NCBI GenBank assembly: GCA_950295325.1
Contig: OX485809.1
Span: 19,096,001 to 19,160,000, forward strand
DNA length: 64,000 nucleotides
Direction: 5' to 3'
Source of the DNA: Polytrichum commune
Lineage: Eukaryota; Streptophyta; Polytrichopsida; Polytrichales; Polytrichaceae
This document shows positions 13,196 through 26,019 of the stretch, one piece after another. Numbering within the stretch: position 1 is the first letter of the stretch; every line of letters begins with the position of its first letter. The notes below the pieces were generated by a model, which did no database searches, was not told where the DNA came from, and saw only the letters and a program-made list of their open reading frames with translations. Both the position numbers and the translations under genes were made by a program.

Positions 13196-13639
13196 TATAA
13201 GTCACCCGAGTCCCTAATCCGGTTCTCTTGAGGACTTCGATGTTGAGCCACCTATGGCTGGAATATTGCTAGCATGGGTGACCCTGTGAGCCCAAAATGG
13301 TGCCCACATGTGGTGATTAACTCTTCGAAACCAATTTTAGTTTGACTTTGATGTGTTATGATTATTCACAAAACATAAAAAGAGTGAAGTGTGGTTTGGA
13401 TTTAAGTTTAGGCTTTAGAATGTGTTGGGTGGTTATTTCAAGGGTTAAGTTCAATAGGATAATGCCTTGATTATGTGAGTAGGGGGTAAGGTGAGGCAAG
13501 GTGAGCTCCACGGGTTAAATGCCCACTTTTGGATCCACCTTGGTGGTTTAGGAAGAAGGAAGCTTGGTGGAAGGGGATTAGTCCCTACTTTGAAGGTGAA
13601 GGTTAAGGGATTGTGATTGGAGGTGCTAATCCTCTCACC

Positions 13640-13690
13640 CTATCCTCACCTCTCTCTCCCTCTCTCCCTCTCTCCCTCTTTACTACTTAA
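13640..13690. repeat. CT-rich simple repeat
   Basis: Short runs of CTCTCCCTCT units, a low-complexity tract without further signal. Confidence 0.6.
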
Positions 13691-14003
13691 GGTGGTTTTT
13701 CTCTTATTTTTCTCTCTCTCCATCAAGCGCTCTCAAGGGAGCAAGTCCTTAAGAGCTTGAGCCACGTGTGTAGGTTATTAGTTTTAGTGGAGTTAATTAG
13801 TTAAGCTCTCTCTCTCATTGTTTCTAAAGGGGGTGAGCTCTTAGAGCTTGAGACAAGGTGTGTGAAGTAAGTAGCTCTTAGAGTAGTGTGTGTTAGATTA
13901 GTTTAGTTCATTAGCGGTGTAGGTTAGCTCATTTAGCCAAAGTGCAAGGAAGAAGGAATTAGTGGATGGTTGATTAGCACCTAAGGTGGTGTCATTTAAG
14001 GGG

Positions 14004-14290
14004 GGCAACTAGCTGACTTGCTACCAGATACAACTCTGCTGGCCGAAGCCCAACTGGGGCAGCTAGCTTACTTGCTACCAGATACAACTCTGCTAGCCGA
14101 AGCCCAACTAGGCAGCTAGCTGACTGGGCTACCAGATACAACTCTGCTGGCCGAAGCCCAACTGGGGCAACTAGCTTACTTGCTACCAGATACAACTCTG
14201 CTGGCCGAAGCCCAACTGGGGCAGCTAGCTTACTGGCTACCAGATACAACTCTGCTGGCCGAAGCCCAACTGGGGCAACTAGCTAACTCT
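14004..14290. repeat. 54-bp tandem repeat, five units
   Basis: Five units of 54 bases share GCTACCAGATACAACTCTGC and GCCGAAGCCCAACT. Because 54 is a multiple of three, the minus strand stays open for 85 codons as an 18-residue peptide repeat (VGLRPAELYLVAS). Units differ at a few positions; the third has LVAQSAS instead of LVASKLA. No start context, flanking exon or signal supports translation, so I call it a minisatellite whose open frame follows from its period. Confidence 0.85.
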
Positions 14291-14299
14291 ACTGGGCCG

Positions 14300-15795
14300 G
14301 GGCAAATCTTGGATTAAGCTCGGGCTAAGCCTTGTTAGGCCTTCACTTAACGAATCAATACATAGTAACCTTAGCGGCCTCACCACAAATTAACCTTAGA
14401 CCACAATAGATTATTTTAGAATATCTTAGGCCTTAGGTAAGTATTGGATTCATTAGGTTAGGTAGGGCATGTGTGATTTTTGAATGTATTGGTGCTTGAA
14501 CCATTGATAAAAGTGTTTTTCAACACTTGAACCTATTGGTCAAAATAAATCACTTGGATTACTAATGGAGAAGGTGGAGGACATCCGCGGTGGCGAGACG
14601 AAGGAGGTTAGGCCGATGGAGAAAGTGGAAGACTCTAGCAATGGAAAAGTGAAGGAGAGGATAATCAAAGGCCAAAGGGGAATATCTTTGAGAGCTTGTG
14701 TTGCCAAGGCCGCCGGTTGGACCCTTGAGAAGGCCAATTCGGCCATAAGTCAAGAGGCTACCATTAATAAACAAAGTGATTCAAAATGACATAAATGCCT
14801 TGGGGTGTGAAGGGAGCATTTTCAATACACAAACAATACATGTGATTCTCAAAACCATCACCCGGACTAGGACGCTTAAGGGTGGTGGGTTTGGCCTCAC
14901 AGACCCTCCCTAATGTTCGATGTCCAATGCGTGACCATTATGGTTGATTCAAGATCATAGTGGTGATGTTTGAATGATCCGCATGTCTTCAATCAACTAT
15001 CCACAACCTAAGGGTTTGTCACTACATGTAAATAGGTGTGGGTTCGTTTGTATGTGGCCATGCAAGGTGTTCACCTTGAGAAGAGGCAATTTTCTTCAAT
15101 GCCCCTCCTAGGTCCCCTTAATTCTTGTGACCTCCGTTCTAGGATTACATATAGGATCACGCAAAATGTATATTAAAAATAGTTGGTAAGTAAATGTATT
15201 CTTAGTGAAATGTGTTATAGCACCACATAGCTTCGAATGATAATGCAGAATAGTTACACATTTTAGTGTAGTATGATTTATGACACAATTTATGACTATG
15301 CAATTTATGATGCAAAATGACTATGGATGTATGTGATAGAACAATATTTTACTATTTGGTTGATATAATTAGGCAATATGCTATATAAGGTAATATACAT
15401 AGGACTTTTCAACCTAATATCATGAACCTACATATCAAAATCTCCTTGCTTTTAGGCAAAGAGACCCTATAATAATATCTTGAATAGCATCACCACTTCA
15501 AAAGTTGAATATGTATGAGTACGTCGCCGGGGTTTATTGAGATGCACACCGCTTTAAGCTGGGCCCTAACACTATCACCCAAGGTGACAATGCAAACGAT
15601 TTATTATATAATGCATGTTTCTTAGTTGAACAATTTGACTTCTAAATTGGCACAAGAGGCCCCATATTATTCTAGAGGGATTCACTTGAGATGACTAAAC
15701 CACAAACATGTGAACGTCATGTTTTTACTAGACCCCTTTGACCTTGGTCATAATGGGGGGCCCTAGGTCAAAGAGGTGAGCATCTAGCCTTGCCC
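14300..15795. other. No feature resolved
   Basis: Moderately AT-rich. A 74-codon plus-strand frame at 14565-14789 (rich in Lys, Glu, Gly and Val) has no recognisable domain and no repeat partner. I do not call it a gene. Confidence 0.4.
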
Positions 15796-15802
15796 ACGAA
15801 TA

Positions 15803-16192
15803 CACTACTTTGATAACCACAATTAGTAAGTGTGGGAAGTTAGTGAAGGTGGTACTATATCTCCTTACACCATGGAAATTAGTGTGATGAATAGATCCAA
15901 GAAGCACATGTTATCTCGGCATTATTCACTGAAAATAATACTCATAGCAACACTATTCATCATGGCATTATTCACTGACAATCGTGTGTTTGCATTTTTA
16001 TATATTTTTTCATCACTCTACAAGCACGTTAGGGCACTCACTAATTGTCTAGAAATGTATGGTAAATGAGCATGTATTCATGAATTTAGTATCACTAGAT
16101 GAAAATATATAAACTCACTAATTTTGAGACTTGACAAAATAGTGCATGTTTCGGGAAATAGTACCCATACGCACTAATTTGGATAATGAGTG
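15803..16192 (+). mobile_element. TA-flanked element R11, copy 1
   Basis: About 390 bases match 59254-59677 in the same orientation. The ends read CACTACTTTGATAACC and, complemented, CACTCATTATCCAAATTAGTG, with TA on both sides. A TA target fits Tc1/mariner-like (Stowaway-type) insertion, although 2-bp palindromic duplications are weak evidence alone. Both copies contain repeated CACTATTCA words. The 79-codon open frame inside is not conserved in the second copy. Confidence 0.6.
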
Positions 16193-16306
16193 TAGTTACT
16201 TGCAAAAAGAAGCATATTTGGTCATTATTGTAGCATGTGACCTTATTTGGCATGCTTCTAATGACATGTTCCACCAAATTTAGGTTCAAGTCACATACAA
16301 ATTACA

Positions 16307-16659
16307 ACCCTGGGCTAAATCACATCTTCATTTGGCTGGGCCCCACCCCTCCCACGCCTCCTTCACACCTGGTCTTCCTGCCCGCACTTGCGTGAGAACT
16401 CTTCCCCGTTGGGAACCAATTTGACAATACCCATTCACTTAAGCCATTAAGCTCCTTTGGCGTGTGAAGGAACTCCATCAATTAACTTGGGAATAATGGA
16501 AGTGATCTCAATTTGAATATTTATAATTCTAACCAGGTACTATCACATTGGTTCCCAACAAGGAAGAGTTCCCATGCAGGTGTGGGCAGAAAGTCCGGGC
16601 AGTGAAGGAGGCATGGGAGGGGTGGGCCCAACTGAATGAAAATGTGATTTAACCTCAAG
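16307..16659. mobile_element. Fold-back element M1, copy 1
   Basis: Long inverted-repeat element related to 20310-20656 and 62386-62742. The left arm runs CCTGGGCTAAATCACATCTTC and continues through GGGAACTCTTCC; the right arm is its diverged complement. The ends have decayed and no target duplication is visible. Copies 2 and 3 indicate a 9-bp duplication, as made by Mutator-like transposases. No coding capacity. Confidence 0.75.
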
Positions 16660-17639
16660 CCATGGAATGCGGGATTGTCCACATCACAAGCGTGATACAA
16701 ATTTTGACTATAAAACATGCTCTATTTTGGTGTACAAATGGGTTGTATTATCGGAACACTCACTAAATCCTTGATTGCCTGTCAAGCTCATTTTGGGTCT
16801 CGAAATATCGTAGAAAGGTGTTCAAACTTTAAGTGGGTAGTTCAAGGCTTCATGTATCAATTGCTTACTTCCAATTGGATGAAGGAACAACAACTTTCCA
16901 TTGAAAGATGGCAGTAGAATCACGGCTGTGGACTTAGGAAGCCGAGATTTATATATCATTTGGATTAAGGATGTGTTGGTTAATCCAAATTCAAATACGC
17001 AAGTTGGGTCAAATGAATATATTCGGACATCTTCGCCAAACATGATCATATTGAATTATTATTGTTATTATATTGGATCACTTATGACATTTGAACTCAA
17101 ATCTTGAAACATGCCAGCTTCAACTCCTTTACTTTGCACACAACTCTATTCATACACCTAGGGTGCATAAAGTTTGAGAGATGATTAACCATGTGTACTT
17201 ATGATTGAGAGTGATCCTCCAATCTTTAAGGCTCAAGCTCTTTCCACATAATATCATAAATTGTTGCTTTGCTATATGTTGAAGGTTCAAAGGTTACGAT
17301 GTCAAGAAGTTTTGGAAGAAAACTTGGTTAATATTTGATTATGGATGAAAAAAATTCAATTATTATTCTTACATATTTAGTTGTAATTTTTATGCTTACT
17401 TTATAATAAATTTGGGTTGAAACTTTCTATGTAGAGTAAGCAGATGCATGCTTAACTTTTTCTAGACCCGGCATGTATGAATGACTATTTAAGAATGCTA
17501 TGTAAAATAAGTAAATAAGTAAATAAAAATTAATGAGTTGATTGCAAATTGGTAGTAATATATAAAAATAAGTATGTGGATGATTCAATGACACACATAA
17601 TGATAATAACTATTTATGTGCCAAAAGTTACATTGTTAT

Positions 17640-17822
17640 ATGAATGAGAGAGTTGGGCATTTCTTGAATAGATCTAAGCTTATTTTCAAGCATAAACCTT
17701 TCATATTACATCTTCTTATTCAAAGGCCAAATCAATCTTCTACATATCCATGTACCTTTGCATATTACATCCTCTTATTCAAAGGTCAAATCATTCTTCT
17801 ACATATTCATGTACCTTTGCAT
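17640..17822 (+). repeat. R9 copy 2 with internal ~59-bp duplication
   Basis: The unit CATATTACATCYTCTTATTC through CATGTACCTTTG occurs twice in tandem (from 17702 and 17761). The segment as a whole matches 9470-9590. The 96-codon frame spanning it only reflects the duplication. Confidence 0.6.
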
Positions 17823-17829
17823 ACAATTG

Positions 17830-19130
17830 TGAAATACTTGTTCACAATGTCCAATTTTAGAGAAATATATTATTCAATTTTGATTACAGTATCTCATTTT
17901 ATCTAATCATAACAAAACAATAAATGGTACGGGCCACCAAATTATAATGTATCATAATTAATGTTATGTTCGAAACTTGGGCAAGTTGAGCAAAACTTTG
18001 GTCGATCAACATTAATTCCTCTTTGAAATTGGTCAACCTTTGGTCAATGATAACTGAAATGCATGGATAGGCAATCCGTTAGTTGACAAAAGTTAATTTA
18101 TTTCACTAACTCATATTGTTAACGAATTCTCCTAACTTCAAGGTGATGCAGCCATGGTTTTTGTTAGCTTATCTTCTCTTCCTTGTAAGTTAGCTATTCC
18201 TCCTAACTTGGTCGTGTGGTTGGACCCTAGGACGTTAAGTATAAAGGGCTTTATGGTTTGAAACGTAGGTCCTAGGAACCCTTGCTTCCCATAAGCCGTT
18301 TGGAACCATCATCAAAAGTGCATGCATGTACATGTTCTTTATGTAACAAGGCCTACAAACTTGTAGTACAATGACATTTCAAAAGTGTCGTATGAAATCC
18401 CCTAAAGCCTAACTAATAAGTGAAGTATCGGGAGACGGAGCCGTATATTCCTTCACCCCTTGTACCAAAACCTTTTCATAGTTTAAGCTACCTTGAACCT
18501 CCCATCTTCCCCCCCGGCCAAGGAGAAGCACCCCATGTATTTGCACCTTTCAACTTTATGGGTGTGGCCTCATACTACGCGACTATTGTTCAAAGCAAGG
18601 ATATTTTGGTATTATAGTAGAAACAAAAAGGCAAATAAGCAATACATTTGGAATTGCTACATTATAGCTTTACTCATGTCAATGTAGGAAGAAGAAGATT
18701 TCTGTAAAGCCAAGGCAGTTTATACAATTTCTTTGTCAAATAATTAGTTTGCTTTTATGATTTTTCATCTTGGTAGATAAAACATTATGTTAGAATCCCA
18801 TTTTTGAATTAAACAAAAGTTTATGACAAATTAAAAATTAGGAATATCAACAATTCTCAATTTATTTTAGTTAATGCCAAAACCCCCTTGGGACTATGGT
18901 ATACAAGGAACTTGTAAAAAGACCTTGCCATCATAGCATCTAAACCCATGGTACCTATATAAACTCACGACTAACTAATATACAACTATTGACCACCAGA
19001 GGGGCCCCTAGGGCCATTCTTGACATGTCTACCAAAAGGATCACCTTTGGCAAGAGACGATATCATTTGCCCCATAGCCAAGTAACATACTTTGGGTTCA
19101 CAAATGAGCTTGTGATTATAATCAAGGGTG
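17830..19130. other. No feature resolved
   Basis: AT-rich sequence with no recognisable gene, element or repeat partner in the window. Confidence 0.45.

Positions 19131-19133
<3 letters not shown>

Positions 19134-19169
<36 letters not shown>
19134..19169. repeat. (CT)n microsatellite
   Basis: Uninterrupted CT dinucleotides over about 36 bases. Confidence 0.95.
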
Positions 19170-19170
<1 letters not shown>

Positions 19171-19394
19171 GTCCATATTACATAATCTACAAACAAGGTA
19201 AGCGCCAAGTAGACCTATTATATATACCTATCTTTACTAATCGCCTAAATTAGAGTGGTGTATGATTAAGTGTGGATATTAGAACAAACACAAAAAAAAC
19301 ATTTGTTTAAAAGAGATTGAAATACATGCTCAAGATTTGTATACCATTCTAGGGTCAATGGTAAGCATATCAAGGGAAGGGAAAAGTATACAAT

Positions 19395-19560
19395 CATTTA
19401 AGAAAAAGGAATATCTTCACTATAATATAATATATGATATTTATATGAGCTCTAAAATTTATGAGAAAATTAGTTATGAACAAAATTTGGATTTGCTAGA
19501 TAATTGTCTTCTACTATGTGCATGTTTTATACCCTACAAAAGTGGGAACAAAACCAAAAA
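19395..19560 (+). repeat. Interspersed repeat R6, copy c
   Basis: Diverged R6: ATCTTCACT, TATGAGCTCTAAAATTTATG and a terminal AAAGTGGGAACA align in order with the copy at 24985-25215. The surrounding 101-codon frame is not shared by other copies. Confidence 0.45.
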
Positions 19561-19569
19561 TGTCCATTT

Positions 19570-20300
19570 AAGGCCCACTTGCCTTATATACACACATGTC
19601 AAAATCTTCATGGCCCTCGATGTTTCTAACATCGACATATGAGTGTCATGTCCTTAAGGTTTAAAACTCACCTTAGCAAAATGGTACACTCCAAACTTGT
19701 TAACATTGACCACCACCATCACTTCACAAACTTGTTGGCAATGATGATACCTCTTATACGTATTGGGCATATGTATGCCGAATGGGTGTCACATGCAAGG
19801 GACATGCCAAGCAAGTGTTTCAATGCAACCACCCATGGATAGTGCTTGAATTTAGTGCTTATAACTTACTCCTTGAGTCAATTGAACATTACCTACTCAC
19901 ATTTTCTTCAAGTTAAATGTATGTGAGCAAATCACTTGTTCAAAAACAATAAAGAATGTGCACTTGTGGGGACAAAATATCAAACGACAACAACAAAGCA
20001 ACCACACAACAAGCACAACTTTGAATGTTTATATTTCATGTTTGTCAACCAACATCATTTTATGTAATTTTGTGATATAGTGTACGTCATAATGACGGTT
20101 GGAATTCATACATAAATCCAAATATACTTAAATCCTAGTTGTGAAGATCTTGTCTAGCAAACACACTTCCAATGTCCATACTACTACATTGTTTGTGGTA
20201 TTCAAAATCACCGGCTCAATACTCTCATTTACCATGTATTGAAACCTTTGTTTAGGTTACACTTACTACCAGCATGTGTCCTTTAAAATGAGTATCACAA
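19570..20300. other. No feature resolved
   Basis: I see no coding sequence or element. Short open frames here have no recognisable motif. Confidence 0.4.
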
Positions 20301-20309
20301 CAAAGACAC

Positions 20310-20656
20310 GCCCCGGGCTAGATCATATCTCCATTCGGTTGGGCCCCGCCCCTCCTTCACTGCCTGGTCTTCCTACCCGCACTTGCGTGGGAACTCTTTC
20401 TCGTTGGGAACTAATGTGACAATACCCGGTCAAAATTACAAATATTCAAGTTGACATCACTTTCATTATTCTCAAGTTAATTGATGGAGTTCCTTCACAT
20501 GCCAAAGGAGCTTAATGACTTAAGTGACCAGGTATTGTCACATTGGTTCCCAACATGGAAGAGTTCCCATGCAGGTGCGGGTAGGATGATTGGATAGTGA
20601 AGGAGACATGGGAGAGACGGGGTCCAGTAGAATGAAGATGTGATCTAGCCCGCTGC
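20310..20656. mobile_element. Fold-back element M1, copy 2, 9-bp target duplication
   Basis: The 347-bp element starts GCCCCGGGCTAG and ends CTAGCCCGCTGC, with long complementary arms. A perfect 9-bp direct repeat CAAAGACAC flanks it (20301-20309 and 20657-20665). Nine-base duplications are characteristic of Mutator-like (MULE) transposition, and the near-total palindrome is a fold-back MITE layout. It encodes nothing. Confidence 0.9.
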
Positions 20657-21477
20657 CAAAGACACAAGTAAACTGAACCGACAATGAACTTGGAGATACT
20701 ATCGGTATGAGTTGCATGGATGGAACCGCTAAAAGTTCTACATTATATTACGGTCATGACAATATTTTAAACATCACTAGCTTGGTTTATGATTTATGCA
20801 CCTAGAATGATTGAAGTACATGTAACAGTGTTTTAATATTAAATAAAACATGATGATACACTGAATGTCATGATGTATAACTAGGTTATTTGCAACAAAA
20901 CAGAATTGTGGACAATTTAGTGTCACCCTTACAAAAATATTTTGTGACAGCAAATACCATAAACAATGTAATATACACCAACTCTCCATTGTCAAAATCG
21001 ATAATAAAATTCAATATGTAATGTATATCATGCTACATGCTATCATGTGGCTTTTGATTATTAAAAAATAGGGGATGTCGGTTAGGTTCTCACTTCACAT
21101 GTAGAAAACCAAAGATGTGTACAATTAACTCCCCTCTTCCCGGCATCTAGTAACAATGTTGAATGGTGTTATCTCAAATGCACCGAAATCTCTTGAAATA
21201 AAAATTCCATTCTTTATTCTCTCACTTTTTCTCCCTTTCTAAACTAGGATATCCAATATTATTCTTAAAAAAACATTTATTCTAACTGCAAAAGCCTAAA
21301 CTTGAAAGTGGACACTGCAACATGCTTTTAAAATACAATCTAACCATCGAAGAGGTCCAATGCGAGCCTCAACATGCACAACAATATGTTTGTGAGCTAT
21401 ATACTCCCAATTTTAGTCAATTGTGTCAAAATGACTCAATTTAGATTCAATTGCTTCCTACTTTAGTGTTCCTGACG

Positions 21478-22257
21478 CTCGGGGAGTTCACTGCGAAAAT
21501 ATTAGAAAACAACGTGCGGGAAAATATAGGATAATTTATATTCACAAAAGGAAAAACTTAGAATTTTCTTAGAAGTAATATAGGTGAGTATGTATGATAA
21601 AATTTGTATTATAAATACTATAGGCTTGATACAAATAACGCATGTTTTTAAAATATTTGTAAAAATATACCGTAGGATTTAAGGATCCTAGGTTTTTTTT
21701 GAAATAGGGTGTCCATTGTGTTCAGAGGCGGGAAGATTTTGGATGAAAAACTAGGAGTTTTGGTTGGTCTTGTGTCTATCTGCTTCAAGCAGAATGTTGT
21801 AGTATTAACTCTATACCCTTCTACATTATTGCATGGACCCTATTTTTGCTTGCTTTGTTGTTGGTGTTTTAATTGTTTTTTTTGACACTCAATACCGTTG
21901 TGTTTAATTGTGCGTGTAACTTGATTGAGGAACATGGGCTGATTTTGTTGTTTGAAAGTGTTTATGAACACTCTTAATGTAAAACCTTGTTGTGCCTTGG
22001 ATTTTGGTGACTTAGTACTTTGAATGCTCTTAAACCCTTTGGAGCAAAATCAAATAATTATAATGAACATACCTAGCTTAAAATTAGAGCTTCATCAAAT
22101 TTAAAAGTAATTATAGGGTCATTTAAAAAACAAGAAATTAGCAAATTATATAATAATATGGTACAAAAACTTAAGGATGGATAATTAAATACCCCTTGAA
22201 TAAATACCCTTGTCACGCACGTGTATACATATATACATGTCTAGTGAACTCCCCGAG
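21478..22257. mobile_element. 8-bp-TSD element H1, copy 1 (780 bp)
   Basis: Inverted ends CTCGGGGAGTTCACT are identical on both sides. The perfect 8-bp duplication TCCTGACG lies at 21470-21477 and 22258-22265. The left end matches the complemented right end of the copy at 48341 well beyond the terminal repeat, including AACAACGTGCG. Eight-base duplication fits the hAT superfamily, but CTCGGGG ends are not the usual CAG/YAG hAT start, so the superfamily is inferred. No transposase frame. Confidence 0.9.
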
Positions 22258-22296
22258 TCCTGACGAAGAATTATAATTTCTATGTGGGAACTCTAA

Positions 22297-22852
22297 GGGT
22301 GGGTTCAAGACCAAAGAAATTCCAAAACCGAGAGACCCTATTGGTTAAGAGAAAAAGTTTAGGCCGAAGGGGTCTACAAAAGAGTTTGGGTTGAAGGTAT
22401 GAAACATTGAAGTGGTGTTAACGTGGCATCACTTTCCCACCAAATCTTAGTGGTCCTCACTCAGGAAAGAGAACGCCTCCTAGTTTGACGGTCTGTTTAC
22501 ATTTTGGGGTCCGAAAAACTTGAACTCAATATTAAACCCAAGGTCGAACATTGGCTTCTCAACCTGGGAGGAGTATATTCTTGAGTTGGGACCATAAAGA
22601 TTTGAAAGGAAAGTGATGCCACAATAACACCACTTTGTATTTTCATACCTTGGACCTAGACCCTAGTGTAAAGTCTTACAGTGTAGACTTTTGCTCTCAA
22701 CCAATAGGATCGCTCAATTTTGAAGTTTTTTTGGTCTTGGACCCTAGTGTAACCCGCCCGCTTAGAATCCAATCTTGACTTTGAAAGTAAGCTCCGTTTA
22801 GAGTTGTTTTTTTGGACCCCAAGTTTCTTGAGCCCGGATCCAATGTAAACCC
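22297..22852. mobile_element. PIF-like element with repeated terminal modules
   Basis: It begins GGGTGGGTTCAAGACCAAAG after TAA (22294-22296). It ends with the inverted module AATGTAAACCC before TAA (22853-22855), giving a 3-bp TAA duplication. Further inverted copies of the end module occur inside, at about 22495-22530 and 22718-22759. The last of these ends GGTCTTGGACCCTAGTGTAA and carries CCAATAGGATCGCTC, a word shared with the element at 42230. It is related in reverse to 60644-60890. Confidence 0.65.
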
Positions 22853-23054
22853 TAAACCCTAAGATAGCAATTTCATTTATTCCCATCAACTCATGCAACA
22901 CTAGTAAAGGAACATGTGTAGGTTTCAAGAACACATTTGTGGACTTGTTGTGTTTTGGACCTGAGTAGAAAACTAACCAAGGTTTATCACTCTTGAATAG
23001 TGAAATGACAAGCCACATTCATGTTTCAAGGTTCAAACAAATTATCATTATTAA

Positions 23055-23553
23055 GGGTCACTTCACACATGAGCCAAGAGCCATGACCATGAAATTGTGA
23101 GAGCCCAAATGAAAGTGTCCAAAGGCCGTCCCAACACACCTCCAAAATCATGTAGTGTGGTCACAAACCCTCAAGTATAGTGTGAAGCCATATGTGACCG
23201 GGCCCTCAACTAATTGCTTTTTCAACGATTGTCTATTCATGCAGGTTCTCATACATGATTAAATAGAATAAATCAACGGTTGTGAGCGTTCAGAGTGCAT
23301 TGTCTCCTGGTTTTATGTTTGGCTTACCTCCAAGAGGTGATTTTTGAAAATAGTCCAAGTGACCATCAAACACGACCCATTCGATGCCATGTAGGAATCC
23401 ATGTAGACTTTACATCCATCTTGCATTCACATACTCCGTTGGTCCCTCAAGCGTAGTGTGAAGCGAACTTGGACCGGCTCCGCCTATTCCCACCAATAAG
23501 AGTGCTTGAAGTGTGATGGTCATGGGCTCTCAGTCTCGTGTGTGGTGTGGCCC
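23055..23553 (+). mobile_element. PIF/Harbinger-like MITE F1, copy 3 (499 bp)
   Basis: Same family and orientation as copy 1, with ends GGGTCACTTCACAC and GTGTGGTGTGGCCC. The 3-bp duplication TAA is at 23052-23054 and 23554-23556. The length is again 499 bp. Confidence 0.9.
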
Positions 23554-23559
23554 TAACAT

Positions 23560-24730
23560 ATCGACTGTAACGTTAGAAGCTATGTTTGCTAAAGGGCGCT
23601 GGGGGGAATTTAAAAGCTCATGTGAAGTGCAATTAATTTTGATGTTCTTCAATTGGAAATGCATGTGACGACTGCACCCTTGAACATCGATCTCTGGTGC
23701 ATTCTTATTATACTCTCATTCAAACTCACAGCAAATGATCAAAACCCTCACATATTGATCTTCTAAAAAAAGGCCAAATTTATCCTCAAATGAGACTTCA
23801 TTTTCCCTCAAACTTGTAGACAATTCTTATTCAACCATGTAATGAGGAAACGGCATTGTAAGAAATATAGTGTGATCGGCCATGAAACATTAGGAGCCCC
23901 AAAGCCGCTCCAACCCTAATCGTCTATAATTTTGTCGGGATGGGGTCACATGGGGAATACTCTTTTCCATCTCCCCAAACGATTCGGGAATCCCAAAACT
24001 CTTGGAAACGGTATGAGTGCCAATATTCTTTTTTTGGGAGATGGTCCTTGGAGGAGCTTTCAAACACACTCTCACACTACCAACAATGCGACTTAAAGGG
24101 GGCCTTCTCAATGGCCAACACAAGCAAGTTGCATCCACATTAGGTACCCCCAAATGACAAAGGAATAACTTTGATAAGTAAGTTGGTGCTTTATAGGTTT
24201 AGGCCTTGGTTGGGACCTTATGTGGCAAAAGCGCAAGTGACATGGCAAAAAGGAGACACTTTTCTTTTCGCTTTTGGGGACGATTGGCTAGACATCCTCG
24301 ATTTAGGAAAAAAGAAAAAGGGTATTGTCCACGTTGAAAACACATAATCCAAACTTTTTTTTTTTTTTTTTACTACCGGAGTTAGGCTTCTTTGCTATCC
24401 TAGCGGCGATGCCTCTCCCATGCAACATACTCCACTAAGTTCGCCTAAGTTCCAAAATATGAGGCGGATGTTGATATACATCTTGTGGCGGAGATGGAAG
24501 CAATCCAATTCGCCAAGGATTGCGATAGGTAATCTATACCTAGTGCAAAAGAATGTCTTAACCACATTGTTCTCAAGTCTTTTGAATAATAAAAGTGAGC
24601 ACAAACTTGAAAAACATCAAGCATCGATGATGATGCTTAATTTAGGATCTCCTCTTAATTTGTATAGTCCATTGGGCCCGTTTACTGAAAGATATGCATT
24701 ATACCAATACCTTCTTGCAAACCTTATTAA
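23560..24730. other. No feature resolved
   Basis: Contains a T homopolymer near 24354-24371. Overlapping open frames on both strands (87 and 106 codons) show no motif I recognise. Confidence 0.4.
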
Positions 24731-24984
24731 AATTGGATGACTTTCATTGAATGTGGAGGTGATGCTTGGACACGTTTGGCGCCTATGTGCCCTCCCCACT
24801 TGTTAAAGGATTTAAAAATGTAGTGCCCCACGGCATTGTGGCGACATCAAACCTTTTAAAGAGAGACAACCCTTGTTCAATTACTTTACTTAGTAGGACA
24901 TCAATTTTTTATTATGGTATGTGTGATTTGGTGCAGGTCCAAAAACGGACAAAAAAAAAGAGGCACGTGTTTGAAAGAGATTGG

Positions 24985-25215
24985 ATTGTGTTCTCAAAAT
25001 ATGAAAACCACTCTAAGTTCATTAGTCAACATAATTGGGGGACCTTATATGAACATTTAGCGAGCATGAGAATCTTCACTTTGATCAAGAGATTGATATG
25101 AGCTCTAGAAATTATGGGGATAATGGTGAGGCCTCAACTTAGATGTGCTAACCATCTTGTACTAATCACATGTTTCATATCCTAGGAGAAGTGGGCTAGT
25201 TGGGAACAATAACCA
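24985..25215 (+). repeat. Interspersed repeat R6, copy d (best preserved)
   Basis: Ordered landmarks are TGTGTTCTCAAAATATG, AGTCAACATAATTG, ATCTTCACTTTGATCA, TATGAGCTC, GTACTAATCACATGTTTC and ATATCCTAGGAGAAGTGGGC. They recur in the other R6 copies on both strands. Confidence 0.6.
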
Positions 25216-25730
25216 TTTTAGAGCCATCTACCTTACACCAAATGTGTGGATGTAGTCTATGACTCTGTGTAAACTACACTGATTATCCTGACTAGCGCGT
25301 GTTGCTATTCGGAGTTATGCAGTGCAATAACGTCTTATTCATGAGTTCAATTCTTATTAACGAAAGTTCAATACATTGTTCGGACATCATAAAACATAGA
25401 GGTCTTTGCTTGGTAAAATATTGTATTCTCAATACATAGTTATACCACTAAGGTTGCAGTTTGGATAATGTTGAAAATGTAGAATGTCCGTTGGACAATA
25501 GGAAAGGGGTAATAAAAGAATAAAATAAAATTGTATGGCTTTCAATGAATGCGGAGATGATGCTTGGACAAGTCCGATGCTTGTGAGCCTTGCTCCCTCG
25601 TAAAAGGAGAAACAACGTGGTAAGTTAGTGCCACGGACACCGCGCCTTTGCAAACCAATTGTATGGATGTTTTCTATGACTTTGTGCCGACAAATCTATC
25701 ACAAATGTTTCGGAGTCTAAGATTGCAACT

Positions 25731-26019
25731 TTAGATTAAGGTCAATCGAGGCACCCATAGTCAACCGAGTCCATTTAACCACTCACTAAGGTACTTGTAA
25801 TGTCAGCATGGAAGAGACCTATATTTTCTAGGTGAATGGAGTTAAGTTTTATGTGATGACAACTTGTGATTGGTTTACTCTTATAAGAGTTTTGACAACT
25901 GTCGTAGCCAAGAATTAGCATTTAGATGAGCAGTTATGAATTAACCTATAAATTGACTATGTGTTCGGTAAACTTTTACCACTTCAAAATTTGTAACAAT
26001 TTCCATATTCATGACAATA
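25731..26019 (-). repeat. Interspersed repeat R5, copy 3, inside the R7 array
   Basis: Reverse complement of 29690-29975: CTTGTGATTGGTTTACTC, TAGCATTTAGATGAGCAGTTA and AACAATTTCCATATTCATGA all match. It interrupts an R7 unit, so it arrived after the array formed. Confidence 0.65.

Noticed and set aside
22656-23018. 120-codon minus-strand open frame
   Set aside because: Spans parts of a PIF-like element and its flank; two or three frames this long are expected by chance in 64 kb of this composition.
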